A stretch of 64,000 bases of DNA from Tubulanus polymorphus (lineage: Eukaryota; Nemertea; Palaeonemertea; Tubulaniformes; Tubulanidae): contig NC_134025.1 of NCBI RefSeq assembly GCF_964204645.1, positions 7,321,001 to 7,385,000 on the forward strand, read 5' to 3'. The position numbers and the translations under genes are program-made. The notes under the pieces were generated by a model, which worked only from the letters and a program-made list of their open reading frames with translations, was not told where the DNA came from and made no database searches. How positions within the stretch are numbered: the first letter of the stretch is position 1; each line of letters starts with the position of its first letter. This document shows, piece after piece, positions 1 through 12,000 of the stretch.

Positions 1-3000
1 AGATAAGCTCTTTCCATCTTTCGCTTCTTTCTTGCGACGTTTATAGTCCTTGATTTTCCACAGTAGAATACCATCATACGTAGCTGTCTCCAGAATCTGA
101 TACTGCAAGTCCATTTCGCTTATTTGTAGATCATGCAGCCCAACCTGTCTCTCAAGTGCTTGAAAATGATTATTGAAGTTGTCTAAAAGAATGATATGAA
201 AGATGCAATTGCAATGCCGAAAATGGTTAGATTAGTCAATCACAACTAAGTATTAGTGTTAAAAACATTGGATACATGATTGAGGATAATAGAACGAAAG
301 AAGTAAAACAAACCTGGTAAATCAGACCGACTGTTGGATGCAGCATTACCACCACTACTTAGAGACATGAATTGACTTTGCATTTCCTGAACAGACCGTT
401 GCACCATTAGCATGTTGCTATCCACAGAACTAACTTCTTGACGCATGTGTCTCACTCCTTCTTTCAATTCATTTATTTGACCCTCAGTTATATTCTTAAA
501 CAGCAAGATCACAAATATTGTAATACTTCCACGTATATAAATAAAAAGATGCATAATGGTAATACTGCTTTGCACAATTTGGACAGCTGAGAAATAGGAA
601 AGATATTTTGCATAATCAAATAGATTAATAGATGAAACCAAGTAATCTTCATTGCTTATCAATAAACTGGTATGGTAGGCCAATATTTGAAGTACATGTA
701 GGCCTACATGCATTAGGTTTGTTGAAAAATTAATCACCTTTGAATCATTTATTTCTTCTACTTTGCTTTGACACTGAGTAGTAACCGCATTCAGCCTACT
801 TAAATCATTTCTCATGATATCTTGATTATTCATCATATCCTATGTGAAGAGCAAGTTATTGGGATGGTGTATTTCAATAATGTTAAAATGGAAAACACTT
901 TGAACTTCATTTCTTTACCTGGTGTAAGGTTTTCAGACGAGATATCACAAGTCTATTTTCACCAATAATGTTTGCCATGATCTCGATATGGTGGCTCGCA
1001 CCATCGTTTTCATGTTTTATCAATTCTTCCCTTGTACCCTTAAAAAAAATACCTCATTTATAGCAAATAAACGTTTACTAGCAAGCACAAATCTATGTTT
1101 ATTCTTTTTAGTGAAATATATATAATAATAAGAATAGTTGAATTAGATTTATATATTACATTTCTATGCAATAGGTTAAATCATGTTTTTGCCAGTAGAT
1201 GTGTAAATGAGTGAAAGTAATGATATCAGGTGAAAATCAATGTGCCAATATTGTGCAAAGATTTGAGTTGAAAAAAGGATAAAAATCAAAAGGTATTTAT
1301 TGAATTCAGCAGCATAGCTTAATAGCAGCATGAGTATATTTCGGTATATACAGCTGTCCTTGAAAAAAATATCTATGTCCTAAAAACTCTTAACATAAAA
1401 TACTTTTTGAGTTAATGAATCTACAGCTTCTACCTAAATTTAACCCAAGTTTAGCTTAATTCTTAGTGCAGAGGTTCTTCAACAAGATTCCAGATATACA
1501 TGCTGTTTTTCTGAGGAATGCAAGGATTAACAAACTGGACATTAGCTTTTACATTTACCAGAACAAAAAGCAAAAATGACCACAAACCAGATGGGAAAGG
1601 TCCATAAGATCTAGGTTAATCTTCTGAGAGTTTTGGTTTAAATCAGGATTGCCAATATCTGGAACATAGGTAATATAATGACCCCAACACACTACACAGA
1701 ACAATCATTCCAAAAACAGAATGATCATTCCAGAAACAGATAGCATCTGTTTTTGGAATGATCATTCTGTGTTAACACGGAAAAACAGATGTTAATCAGT
1801 AAAGGATAAAATACAAACTTTTTCTAGGTTTTCCTAAAAGCTGCGATCACACAGACGATTTTGCCTTGGTTAAACTGGCCCTGGCCGGACCCAAGTCAAA
1901 TTTTTCCCATATCAAATGAGAAATCACTCATTTGTTTGTGAAATGCTATCATAACAATGTTGTGGCGAGAAGTCACTTCTAGCTACCATTCACATGGAAT
2001 AATTTGACCTGTGCCATAATTTGGCATGGGCCTGGTCCAATGTTTTGGTCATGCCAAATCCAGTTCTTGTCGAACAGGTTAGACCCACTTGGCACCGAGG
2101 TGAACAGTTGGTCCAAACTTGGGCCCGGTCAAAAACTCTTGTGATCGTGGCGATAGACTGATTATTGAATGACTAAATCATTAACCATCAATCATTGTTG
2201 GGATAACCACCACAAAAAACGACAAACCATGGAACAATGAGGTTAGTTTCGACATATTTGTGGTGATGGAAACATTACCCAGTTCATGAAACCAAAATGT
2301 AGTGTTAAGTATCTGTTATTTAAGATATCTATGAAAGCACACAACATAATGCTTAAGAATCTTAATTAAAAACTAATTAGACATATGTATAACTGAACTA
2401 TACGTGGTTTGATCAAATAGGAAGCCTTTGCGCATATCTATAAGCCAGAATGCAATAGAAAATACAGTAATCAATATTGTTTTCATTCAACATGCTCGAG
2501 CTAATTTACGTCAAGGATTGGCAGGATTATCTTGGCATTCCAAATACATCAAATCAAAATATCATAAGTTAGTTGTGTGGTGTAAGTGCCTATTTTATCC
2601 AGACAAAATAAACACACCAATGCAAAGTTGGATTAGACATATAACCACTTCCAATACTGAACACCAGTGATGTACAATATATAAATATGCAGAAAGAACT
2701 ATTCCTCGGTAGCTAGTACACCTTGCACTTACCAAATATTCACAGCCAAAAGAGGCTAGTCTACAGCTTTCCTTTTTATTTGGACATACCTCCATATGTT
2801 CCTTTAACTGAAACATTCTATTATTTCATTACATATTATCCCAAGAACAACAAATTCTATAAACCATACTAAGTACAATAAAGTCATACATAAAAAGTGG
2901 TTGAAATCATTCGTACCTGGTCATTTTTATATGTTTTTGTCGAGCTACACCCAAATGGGCAAACTTTCATTTTCTCTGAACAGAGTTCTTCGATATGATG

Positions 3001-6000
3001 CTGAAATTGATTATCATTTAATACCACTAGTCATTATTAACAAACCTAAAAGTTCCATTGAAGTCCCAAGTGGACTGAAAATTCATTGCCGCATCTGCTA
3101 TGACACTCAACTTCAAAGCATCTGGCTAATCTTAAGACAAATGATTTATACCAACTAGGGGTCCAGGGACACCATGCCCACTTGGGAAATGGTTTCAAAT
3201 GCTCAACAATCTAACAATTTCAATATTCAACGCCCCCTGGTGACCATTTACAAAAACCAACGACCTTGAAACTCACCAAAATCATAGAACATGTCAGCAG
3301 CTACGATTTTGTAATTGATTGTGATAACAAAATATGCCTCGTTACCAATTTAATATGGAAATACTAAGTCATTCTACTATTCAACGCCCCCTGGTAACCA
3401 TATTCAAAACCCAATGACCTCGAAACTCACTACAATCATAGAACATGTCATGAACTACAACTTTGCAATTGATCATGGTAACAAAATATGCCTAGGTACC
3501 AATATAATAAGGATATACTAATTTATTCTACTATTCAACGCCCCCTGGTGACCATATAGAAAAACTAATGTCCTTAAAACTCACAACAATCATAGATGAT
3601 GTCATGAGCTACAACTTTCCAATTGATTGTGGTTACAAAATATGCATAGGTACGAATATAATAAAGAAATGCTAAGATATTGTATTATTCAACGCCCCTG
3701 GTGGCCATATACGAAATCCAATGACCTTGAAACTCACCACAATCATAGAACACGTTATTAGCTACAACTTTCTAATTGATTTTGGTAGCAAAATACGCTT
3801 AGGTATCAATATAATGTGGAAAAACTTTTTCCCACTTACGAATGAGTACTGGTGACACCAAGATGGCCGCCAATTGCGTCATAATTGGCTGATGAAAAAT
3901 ACCTGTCTGAGGTATAAAACATCCCTTTCCAAAGAATACCCATCACAAATTGCAATGAGAAATGGTAAACCAGTAGGAAGCTACAGGACTCAGAATTCGG
4001 GCAAAAATTAACATTTTTGGGCACTAAAAAGGTCATGGGACGGCCATCTTGAGTCCGACCGACCCAATTTTTGTTTCGTTGATGGGCCCTGGGGGGATTC
4101 ATATATATCCGAAAGATCAAGGTAATTGATCGAAGCGTCTTCAAAATTTCCCTCAAAAAGTTCAAAAATGTGTAAAAAGTGCTGATTTTGGCGAACAACA
4201 ATGGCTGCCAGTCAGCCATCTTGATTCTGACAGGGCCAGTTTTTGGGCTGAAGATGTGTCTAGGGTAGATACACGTGTAACCCAAATATCAAGACGTTAC
4301 CTTGAAGCGTCTTCAAAACTTCCCAAAATAACTGGATTCCGTCTACGGACGGACGACGGACGAAAAGTGAATGCAATAGCCCGTTGGGACTAAAGTCCCA
4401 AGTGGGCTAACAAGTCTACAATTAGGTTTTCTACAGCAGTTCCACGGTTGCATTAACAGCAAAATGGTTAAGCAGTCACAAAGAAGTGACAGTGGTCAAT
4501 GAATGATTTATGTCAGATATGCATGGCCTACTGTAGTAAATTTTTTGTACATCATCCAGTGTTCGTTCCTAAGACTGGTCATTATTTCAACAACATGTAA
4601 GCTTATCGAGTGTGTGTGAAAGAAATAAATGTAACAACATACAGCTAGGCTTATCGCCTTATATGCTTCATTGCAATGTGGACACACAACTTGGCGATAT
4701 AAACAGTCGTCTTCTGTATGCACATGTAAATCCTTTCTCAAGATGAGCTCATGGCAACCTTCCAACCTGTTCGGACACGGAACACGAGTGAATTTACACT
4801 TATCATTGTAGTGAGCCTGGAATGAGATCAAGATTTTAATATACTGATGGAACAGTTAGGGCAAATCTTTGAAGCATTTGACTCCATACAGAACTCCATC
4901 TCACAATTAACTAGTTAGCCTTTCTTAATGACTCCTATGGCGCTGAGAAGCAATTCATCCGTTTAATACATGGTTAGATATAGGCTAAAGTGGAAATAAT
5001 TCAGATCAAATTTTATGAGGACATTGATTTAAATCAGAATGGATTTATACAAAAGTAATTACTACATTATCAATAAATCCAAAGATGATCAACAATATCA
5101 TCTAAACCATGACCAATACCCTGGATCAATACTTACTATCTGTTCTTTCCAAGTCATCCGATCCTCGCATCCTTCTGCTTTATTTTTACAATAGACTTCA
5201 AACTTTAAGATGTCTTTACGAGCTGGGAAATCATCTGTGACCTAAAACAGAAACGATAACTTAATAGATAACCCTTGTTTTATACCATACGAGATCAGTG
5301 AAATAGGCAAGAGAACATCTAATGAAAGAACTCTGAAAAATATCATACATTAACAACTTCCATATAAATCGTTATATAAAACATTAGATTATCATCATTT
5401 CTAAAATCCAGCCTGCAATTCATCAGAACACCCGTTTATAACATATATAAGAGATAATGAAACAAATACTGGGGAAAACTGGCTAGTATTAATAGTGGGA
5501 AGTACCAACGTTGATTTCGAAATGGGGAAAACCCACTTTTACTATCAGTTTCCTTATTCAACTACACTGCAGTGCATCAATTTAATTACTTTTTCGGAGG
5601 TATTTATACCAATAGGCATAAAAGAACATTTATTACAAATGAGAAAACTCGCACTGCTAATTATTACATTCGGTATAGGCCCATTTCAACTCAATCGATC
5701 CCTTTATCATCACCGAAAGACTAAAGAGCATGTCATAGGTGTTCTATACAGCAAGTCTCTACAGCAATATGCCCTCCCTACATACGAATGACATCACAGG
5801 CAATGGTCCCGTGCAACTGTGACCCAAGCACTAGAACTAAATCAACAGGATAATTTATGCGATGCACCTTGCAGGGAGGTGCTCCTGGTGTATACTGAGT
5901 TTATTATTCGAGTTCTTGGTATGTAACACTCACATTTTTCTTCTTAAAGCTAAGATTCAAACAATCTTCTTCGGCATAAGGGCATGGTCGTGGATCTTCT

Positions 6001-6394
6001 TCGGATAGGAATTCATGCAGACATGACTTACAAAACCTGTGGCCACAGGGAGTCTGCATTGCCATTTGCAAGACCTGAAAACCAAACAATTTGGGAAGCA
6101 TTATACTGCAAGAATAATCAGAGGTGCAACTAATTCTCACAACTCAATTATTTTTCTTTTTTCATTCAAAATATGACTAGAACAAAAAGATTTCATCTAG
6201 TAATGATTAGACTTCTTTCAAACTTTGTCACAGATGTAAGCTTACAGCAGGTGAAATGGAAAAACTACCTTTCCACAGAGGAGACAAACATAGTGTTCAT
6301 CAACTTCTTTGGTAAACTCTGGATTCTGAAATTCAGGAGGGAAGGAATGCAGACTCGATGTAGGAGAATTACCAAATTCCTGGCGGTTGCTCAT
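1..6394 (-). CDS. TRAF3: TRAF3-like TNF-receptor-associated factor (3' end beyond window)
   Basis: Cytoplasmic adaptor/E3-type protein of TNF-receptor and innate immune signalling (family knowledge). Exons on the minus strand: 6394-6269, 6074-5934, 5241-5137, 4816-4643, 2807-2733, 1038-919, 839-738, 494-314, 182-1; all join in frame with AG/GT borders. The ATG at 6394 has an in-frame TAA six bases upstream. Order seen: RING finger (residues about 37-80: CLLC, CGHRFCKSC, CP), four TRAF-type zinc fingers with C/H ligands (exons 3-5), a coiled-coil linker, then the start of the MATH/TRAF-C domain. The strongest match to TRAF3 rather than other TRAFs is the junction reading MDLQYQILETATYDG then WKIKDYKRRKKEA. 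The MATH domain body and the stop codon lie left of base 1. Oddity: the last RING ligand pair is spaced C-x6-C. Orthology to the TRAF3 branch is likely; a broader invertebrate TRAF2/3/5 class cannot be excluded. Confidence 0.88.
1718..1768. repeat. Short inverted repeat (24-bp arms)
   Basis: Arms 1718-1741 and 1745-1768 are complementary with about one mismatch and a 3-base loop. A further imperfect copy of the arm sequence (ATCATTCCAAAAACAG-like) lies just upstream around 1703-1718. It sits in the TRAF3 intron between 1038 and 2733. It may be a degraded foldback element. Confidence 0.6.
1843..2150. mobile_element. MITE-like repeat, GCGATCACA family, copy A
   Basis: About 308 bp bounded by GCGATCACA on the left and TGTGATCG on the right, so short terminal inverted repeats. 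It shares its first 50 bases (GACGATTTTGCCTTGG..., then ...CAAGTCAAATTT) and its last 45 bases (GGCCCGGTCAAAAACTCTTGTGATCG) with the element at 40072-40350. A 5' fragment of the same family lies inverted at 26364-26420. No coding capacity is visible. It lies in a TRAF3 intron. Confidence 0.65.
3158..4410. mobile_element. Composite repeat element with short terminal inverted repeats
   Basis: The left end contains GCCCACTTGGGA (about 3178-3189) and the right end contains its reverse complement TCCCAAGTGGGC (about 4397-4408). In between are the 154-bp tandem array, then an AT-poor stretch with repeated 'AAGATGGCCGCC' / 'GCCATCTTGA' phrases and a CGGACGGACGACGGACG run near 4345-4363. No transposase frame is visible. 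Phrases of this kind are common in interspersed repeats of marine invertebrate genomes (general recollection, not searched). It is inserted in the TRAF3 intron between 2807 and 4643. Confidence 0.55.
3226..3830. repeat. 154-bp tandem repeat, four copies
   Basis: The phrase CAACGCCCC(C)TGG recurs with CGCCCC starting at 3231, 3385, 3539 and 3693, giving exact 154-base steps. Each unit continues with a TGACCAT, a CCTTGAAACTCACCACAATCATAGA-like stretch, an 'ACTTTCCAATTGATTGTGGT'-like stretch and an AATATAATATGG-like end. Copies diverge by roughly 10-20 percent by eye. Confidence 0.85.
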
Positions 6395-9098
6395 TCCTTA
6401 AAAAAGAAGAAGCGATATTGTAGATTAAACTGAAGCGTATTTCTTATAGACCAACTGCAATCTAGAAACATTCAATCTGTATGAAAATAAAGATGAATAA
6501 ATCTTGTAAAAATATTACGTACAGCTAAAAGTCTTAGAGCAGTACTTACCTCAAGGTACAAATATTGTCAGTACCGGTAGTCTCCATTAGGGCATACTAT
6601 GGATCAGTAAGATCACAATATCCGTGATGAAACAATAAGTCTATATATAAAAATACTAGAAATATTCCGGGTGGTTTGTACCACCTTTCTTCAGTCTAAA
6701 AAGTCCATTACTAGTCTGAACACCAGGATCTTGAGGGTTACCCCCAGAACAAACACACCAGCTAGATCCTATACTCCTGCTCCTATAAAGGCCTTCATAA
6801 GTGGATATGTTTTGCCAATACAGCATCATTATTCTAGTTAAGACTATTCTGCCAATGGCTAGCCCATCTGGTCTAATGGTTTAGCTAGGCCCAGGCCTAC
6901 CACATTTTAAAAGTTTTAGTGGGCGAATTGGTGTAGAAATAGCCAACCTTCTCCATTAATAAATCATTCCCAATATTCTTACCCTCTTCTAAAGCCTATC
7001 CGCCTTCCTTCTCGTCTCATTTTGTTGGGGATTTTTTCACATGACTAAGTAAGTCACATTTAAATTTTATTAGTCAGTAACCTTTCTTTCATAATAATCA
7101 ATCAGTGAGTTTTATCAGATTATGGTCATGGGTGAGTGATTCATGCGTGGTTTTCAGTGATATCTTCTAATGAGTTTCCTAAAATCGTTGGTCCTGGTAT
7201 TAAGCTTTTATCCTAAAACGGATGGGCTCTTTGAAAATATCCGATCGTAAAACTATTAATCATAGACTGGTAACTGACGACGGCTATCATGATGAATATT
7301 ATTAGATTGAATTGAATTGCCCAGTCGACCCCGCGTAGTATATAGTATAGTTCAGTTTCTATGACACGACGACACAGCAGATGACTCACTTATTTTTCAT
7401 CACTTTACTAAGCATATCCTTTTTTGTCATATATCGCTGATTATCAATGCACATTCCTGAGGTACAGAGTCACATCAGCTTTCACGCAGCTAGGTGGAAT
7501 ACAGGGTGGGTAGATTTTAGGGGGCCTTCTTTCCCTCCTCAGCCATCTTGATTTGTTTGGGGTTTTCCCGCCGAGTGCGCATTACCATTATAATATTGGT
7601 GGGTTGATAATTTAATTGAGAGCTAATTAACTAGAAACGGGGCAATCATAGTTCAATCAATGACAATTATATTAAATATAGGCCTATCTGTACCAAAATG
7701 GCTTAACCAAATTCAAATTCAAAATGACTTTATTGATCCTTAATGTGACAGAACATTATTGGTGAATGTAATACAATAAAGTAATATATAAAAACAGACA
7801 TACAAGGTATAATACAGCGATTACAGGGATTATAGAAATTATAATAATACATATAGGTATGATGATGGAAGAATGATGGATATTATATGAAGATAATATG
7901 AGATGATAGATATTATATAAGATTAAGCTATATACGTAATCTAACAGTTTATCAAGTAGTGAGTAATATATAAGGTTGAAGGCAGACCCTATATATATTG
8001 GGATGGGTTCAGATGGGTTTTTCTTTGGAGGCAAAGCTTGTTGACTTGTTGAGAGGATATGTTGCCTATTTCACTGTCATTGTTGTTATATGCAATTAGG
8101 AAGAGGAATTTTTCATTATCGGAGAGTTCAGAGAAAGGGAGAGCGATATCAGTTATTCGTTCAAAAAAAGGTATACGGGTGGAACAGAGTGTTGGGCAAT
8201 GGACGAGAAAGTGCTCTTCATGCTCTATGGATGAGCTGAGGCACAGGGGACAGGTTCTACATTCAGGAGCTATAGGAGGGCGAGTGTCGGCCTTTTTCTA
8301 TTTGAAGGGAATGGCTAGAGACTCTGAGTTTAGATCTTTTCTAATTGGAATTTTTGATGAAGATAGTTTTCAGGATAGAAGCCTTTCTTAAACAGTTTGT
8401 ATGTGCGTAATTTAGGTGTTTTAGTAGAATCATTTATGAGTGAGCCACTGGGAACTATATAGGGATTGAAGTGAATTTTTTATAGATTTGGATGAGATTT
8501 TAGAATGGCCCTGGCTGGTTAGTCCAAATGTCTGGCATATCAAGACATGAGAGAGTATTTTTAATGCCAGCACTCCAGTTGTGGGTGGTAGCTCTAGAGG
8601 AATTGGGGGGAGTGTGGGCGTTTTGTAGATATTCAATGTAACAGATTCTAAGCCAGAATTTGACGCAGCGGGGTATGATAGAAGTAAGGAGGGGGAATTG
8701 GCCGAGATCACCTCTTGTTGCAGCATTAGAGGTATGCCTGTTAACGCCTAGGATGAATTTGTTAAACCGAAGATATGGTTCTTTCTAAGTCCCCTGGTGG
8801 CAGTTGCATGAACTAGTCTGTCGCACATGGCTAATTTTATGAAGTATTTGCGACCCAGATCCGCCAATGAAGCACCAGGATCCAGTTCTACTGTTGTGAC
8901 AGTGATACAATACTTTTATTTACAGAAAATGAGGGAACAGTCTTGAAAGAGCTGAAGTATTATTGGGGTGTAAGAAATAGATAGGCTAATGATGAATACT
9001 AAGAAGACGTTTAGCTGGGTTAGTTAACAAGTCTGTTGACTTGATCTGCATTTAAATGATTTTTTGTAGATTTTCCTGAGGTGTTTATATTTTTCTAG
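6395..9098. other. Spacer between TRAF3 and VIPAS39: candidate divergent promoters plus LINE relic
   Basis: The two genes are head to head here. Around 7300-7470 CpG dinucleotides are more frequent than in flanking DNA. This is where the VIPAS39 transcription start could lie: at 7447-7461 ATG CAC ATT CCT GAG is followed by GTACAG, a phase-0 exon end that would join exactly to the exon at 9099. The remainder is AT-rich and holds the minus-strand LINE relic described separately. TRAF3 5' untranslated exons could not be identified. Confidence 0.35.
7706..8850 (-). mobile_element. Decayed non-LTR retrotransposon (LINE) 3' end
   Basis: Reading the minus strand, one frame (about 8760-8500) gives KFILGVNRHTSNAATRGDLG followed by FPLL and later FWLRI, the classic post-RT region of LINE ORF2. 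A shifted frame (about 8345-8290) gives LRVSSHSLQIEKGRH. Another (about 8290-8190) gives ECRTCPLC, then IEHEEHFLVHCP, the cysteine-rich C-terminal motif. Stops and frameshifts interrupt it, so it is dead. The 3' tail ends in a GAATTTGAATTTG-like repeat near 7710-7722. It lies antisense to VIPAS39, probably in its first intron. Confidence 0.75.
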
Positions 9099-12000
9099 AG
9101 TGATGATATATCTGATGAGGAATACTGGGGGAGTAGTAAGTCAAGAGGGTTCAATTTTGATGAGGTACGTAATTAAAGACAATGATTACTCTTTCTTTTT
9201 AGCATTTTAGAGCATTTGATTTATGCCTTCATTTGGTTTTATTTAAATCCCTTTTGAATAGGCAGCTCCAGTTCCACTATGAGTTTTAACTCCCAAGTTA
9301 AAATTAGTTCATTTTCAAAGAGGAGTCAAATCTTAACTCAGAACTGTAGAACTCGCAGCTGGGCCTGATTCAATAAGTCTTTGATTCTAGTATCCTATAT
9401 AGTATGGTACCTAGGATACTGAGGTCAAAAGATTTTTGCGTCGGTTCCCTGTGGTGGAACTGGCAGCCCATGCCAAGAGGCTGATCTAGGGGTTGCACCT
9501 AATATGCCACTTAATGTGACCCCTCAGGACAACATAATAGCTGCAAAATTTTCTATCTTTTAGGATGTTGCAGATCTACGTACAGCTAAAAGTTTAACAG
9601 CTGGCAGTGTTTTCGACAATGATGATACGGAATTGATCAATTGGGATGATTCAAAAGTTGGTGAGTGTGACATTTTTAATGAAATCATCTATTCCATGTA
9701 GATTGATTTTCTTGCCTTTCATGTTAGCATGTATGAATTGAGACTATGAAAAAAGTACCGGTGATGAAAATGCAGCATGTTTTGTATAATATTTAATATT
9801 TCACCCATCATGCTCAGTGATACTGTGTATTGTGATTATTACAGAGACTTCAGCACGATCAGTCAGATTTGTTCAGAGAGGATCGGCTAGCTCAGCCAGG
9901 ACTTCAACTTCAGCCCCACAGAATGTTCATAATCGAGGTAAATGGGTTTGTAGCAAATATTCCCTGTTCTAATACAGCACTAGTGGTCTACCATGCAGAA
10001 TCAATGCAGATGCTTTGAAGAATGCCATAATGAAATGTTCCTGGTGTATGCCTACAACCTTTTTGATCATCTGTACCGTAAGGAAAAATTTATTTCATGC
10101 GCTTTGAACCAGATTGATGTATTAATGATTTCAACCACACCTAATTTAATTTTGAATTTTCATTTATCCTATATCTTAAATAGTTTTAAGTTGTTGATTT
10201 TCTGATGATTTTCTACCCATTATTTATCAAGCACACAATTCAGATTCGGCACCACCTGCAGGATTTAGCTTCCCAAAAAGAGATACAACCGGCATTGAAA
10301 GCTTCATCGATGGTAAATTTTCAAATAAGAAATGATACACGTATGATAATTGACAACTTATGGGAGAATATCTTGATGTTAAACATTGAGTCATATCTAC
10401 ATTGATTCTTATTATTTCAAGGAGGTCCAGGTCAAAATAAGACACCTTCGTTAACTGAATTAGCAAAGCTCGAGTCACAAAATAGAATCCTGCAAAGCAA
10501 TGCACAGGTAACGTTTATTTCAAGGGACTCGTTGGGATGTCCACAGTTTAGGGAAATTTTTGGTGTAAATAGATCTTAATCTTTTTTATCAGGCTGCAAA
10601 ATTGGAGCGTTGGTCTGCAGTTCCTCCTGATGAAACAGTTAGACGTATATTACGAGGTCAGGTATGTAGGCCTACAATGTTTTTGATTTAGCAAAATTTG
10701 TTCAAGTATTATAAACATCTTTAATAATAAAAGTTCACAGATATATATTGTACCATCTTTCTGTTTTATAGCCTTACAATCTGGAATTGTACAGAGCACT
10801 GCAAGAGAAGTTGGCCCTGCTAGACGAAGCAATCAAATGCCATGATGGCAATGCTATTACTGCTGTAGGTATAAGTGTCAACCCGATAGAAGGAGAGAAT
10901 TCCCAGAGAGCGATGTATTTTCTATCATTCTTGCATTCTCTCCATTGTAGGCAGTTCTATTTCTGAAAAGCACAGTTAAGAAGTCAATATTTAATCGTGA
11001 AATGATGTTGCGTCCACAAGCTCTGAATCAGTACATCAATTTTCTCACTCAAACGAACAGCTTCAATGACCTTGAGGATATTCTTGGGTACCTTCATTAC
11101 TCATTTTCACCAGAATAACTTTTTACCATAATGATAAGTAACTATGCCTAACATATCTTGAAAGTTATCCCTGGGGCTAAATCATTAATCTAGGTGATAA
11201 CTACCCCAGTATGTGTTAACAATAAGGAACAATATGGGTAAATAGATGATTTTGAGATATATCCTGAGAGAAAATGTACATTATTTGAACTACCTTTATG
11301 ATGTCCCAAGTCAGGACTTATGATATTGATTATACTAGTTAATGAAATCTTCATTATGAATATGCCTACATATTCAAGTTAGTACAAATCTATTGCAGAA
11401 TGATGGGCCGTATTGAGGAAAGTGCGGTAAGTTTCTGACGTAAAGCTTTCAAAAAACAAGTGATTGGTATTTAAATCTACTTAAATATTGGTCAATTTTT
11501 GTGATGATCTCATTGCAGATGTTGAAATATAAGCAAGCAATATCATCAACAAATGCAGAAACAAAGAAACGAAACCTTGAAACATGCCTACGGTAGGAGT
11601 CATGCGTTTTTCTTCCCCAGAAATCATAAGCCTGCATAGTCCAGATCATTTAGGAATGATGAAATTCATCTGATTTCTGAGATATCCAGATTAAGAATTG
11701 TATTATATATTCTAGATAGGTTTAGTAAATGATCTAGATCTAATTAAACTCTACGTTTAAATAGACTTCTTTTGTTTGTTTTTCAAATAGAACACATTTC
11801 CAATCATCTCCGGGAATTTCTTTGGAGACGAGGCTTTTACAAGAACATGTATCACTGTTGGAAAGGCAACTTCCTGTTGAGGTATTATACAGCTATTAAA
11901 ACTTATTGAAACAAAAGAAGGAATTGAATTTGATTGTCTTGTTATTATAAGTGCAAACCAGTGAAATTCGGAAATTTGAATAAAAATGTTTTTAGGATGC

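Noticed and set aside
246-735. Single 196-codon frame across 246-836
   Set aside because: It runs through an intron; the two real TRAF3 exons are 839-738 and 494-314, joined by splice sites, and the intervening residues are hydrophobic intron translation.
2901-3158. 85-codon plus-strand frame next to the composite repeat
   Set aside because: In a TRAF3 intron, no homology recalled, no splice context; could be part of the repeat.
3836-4285. 149-codon minus-strand frame
   Set aside because: Lies wholly inside the composite repeat element and contains its KMADWQPLLF-type repeat phrases; not a host gene.
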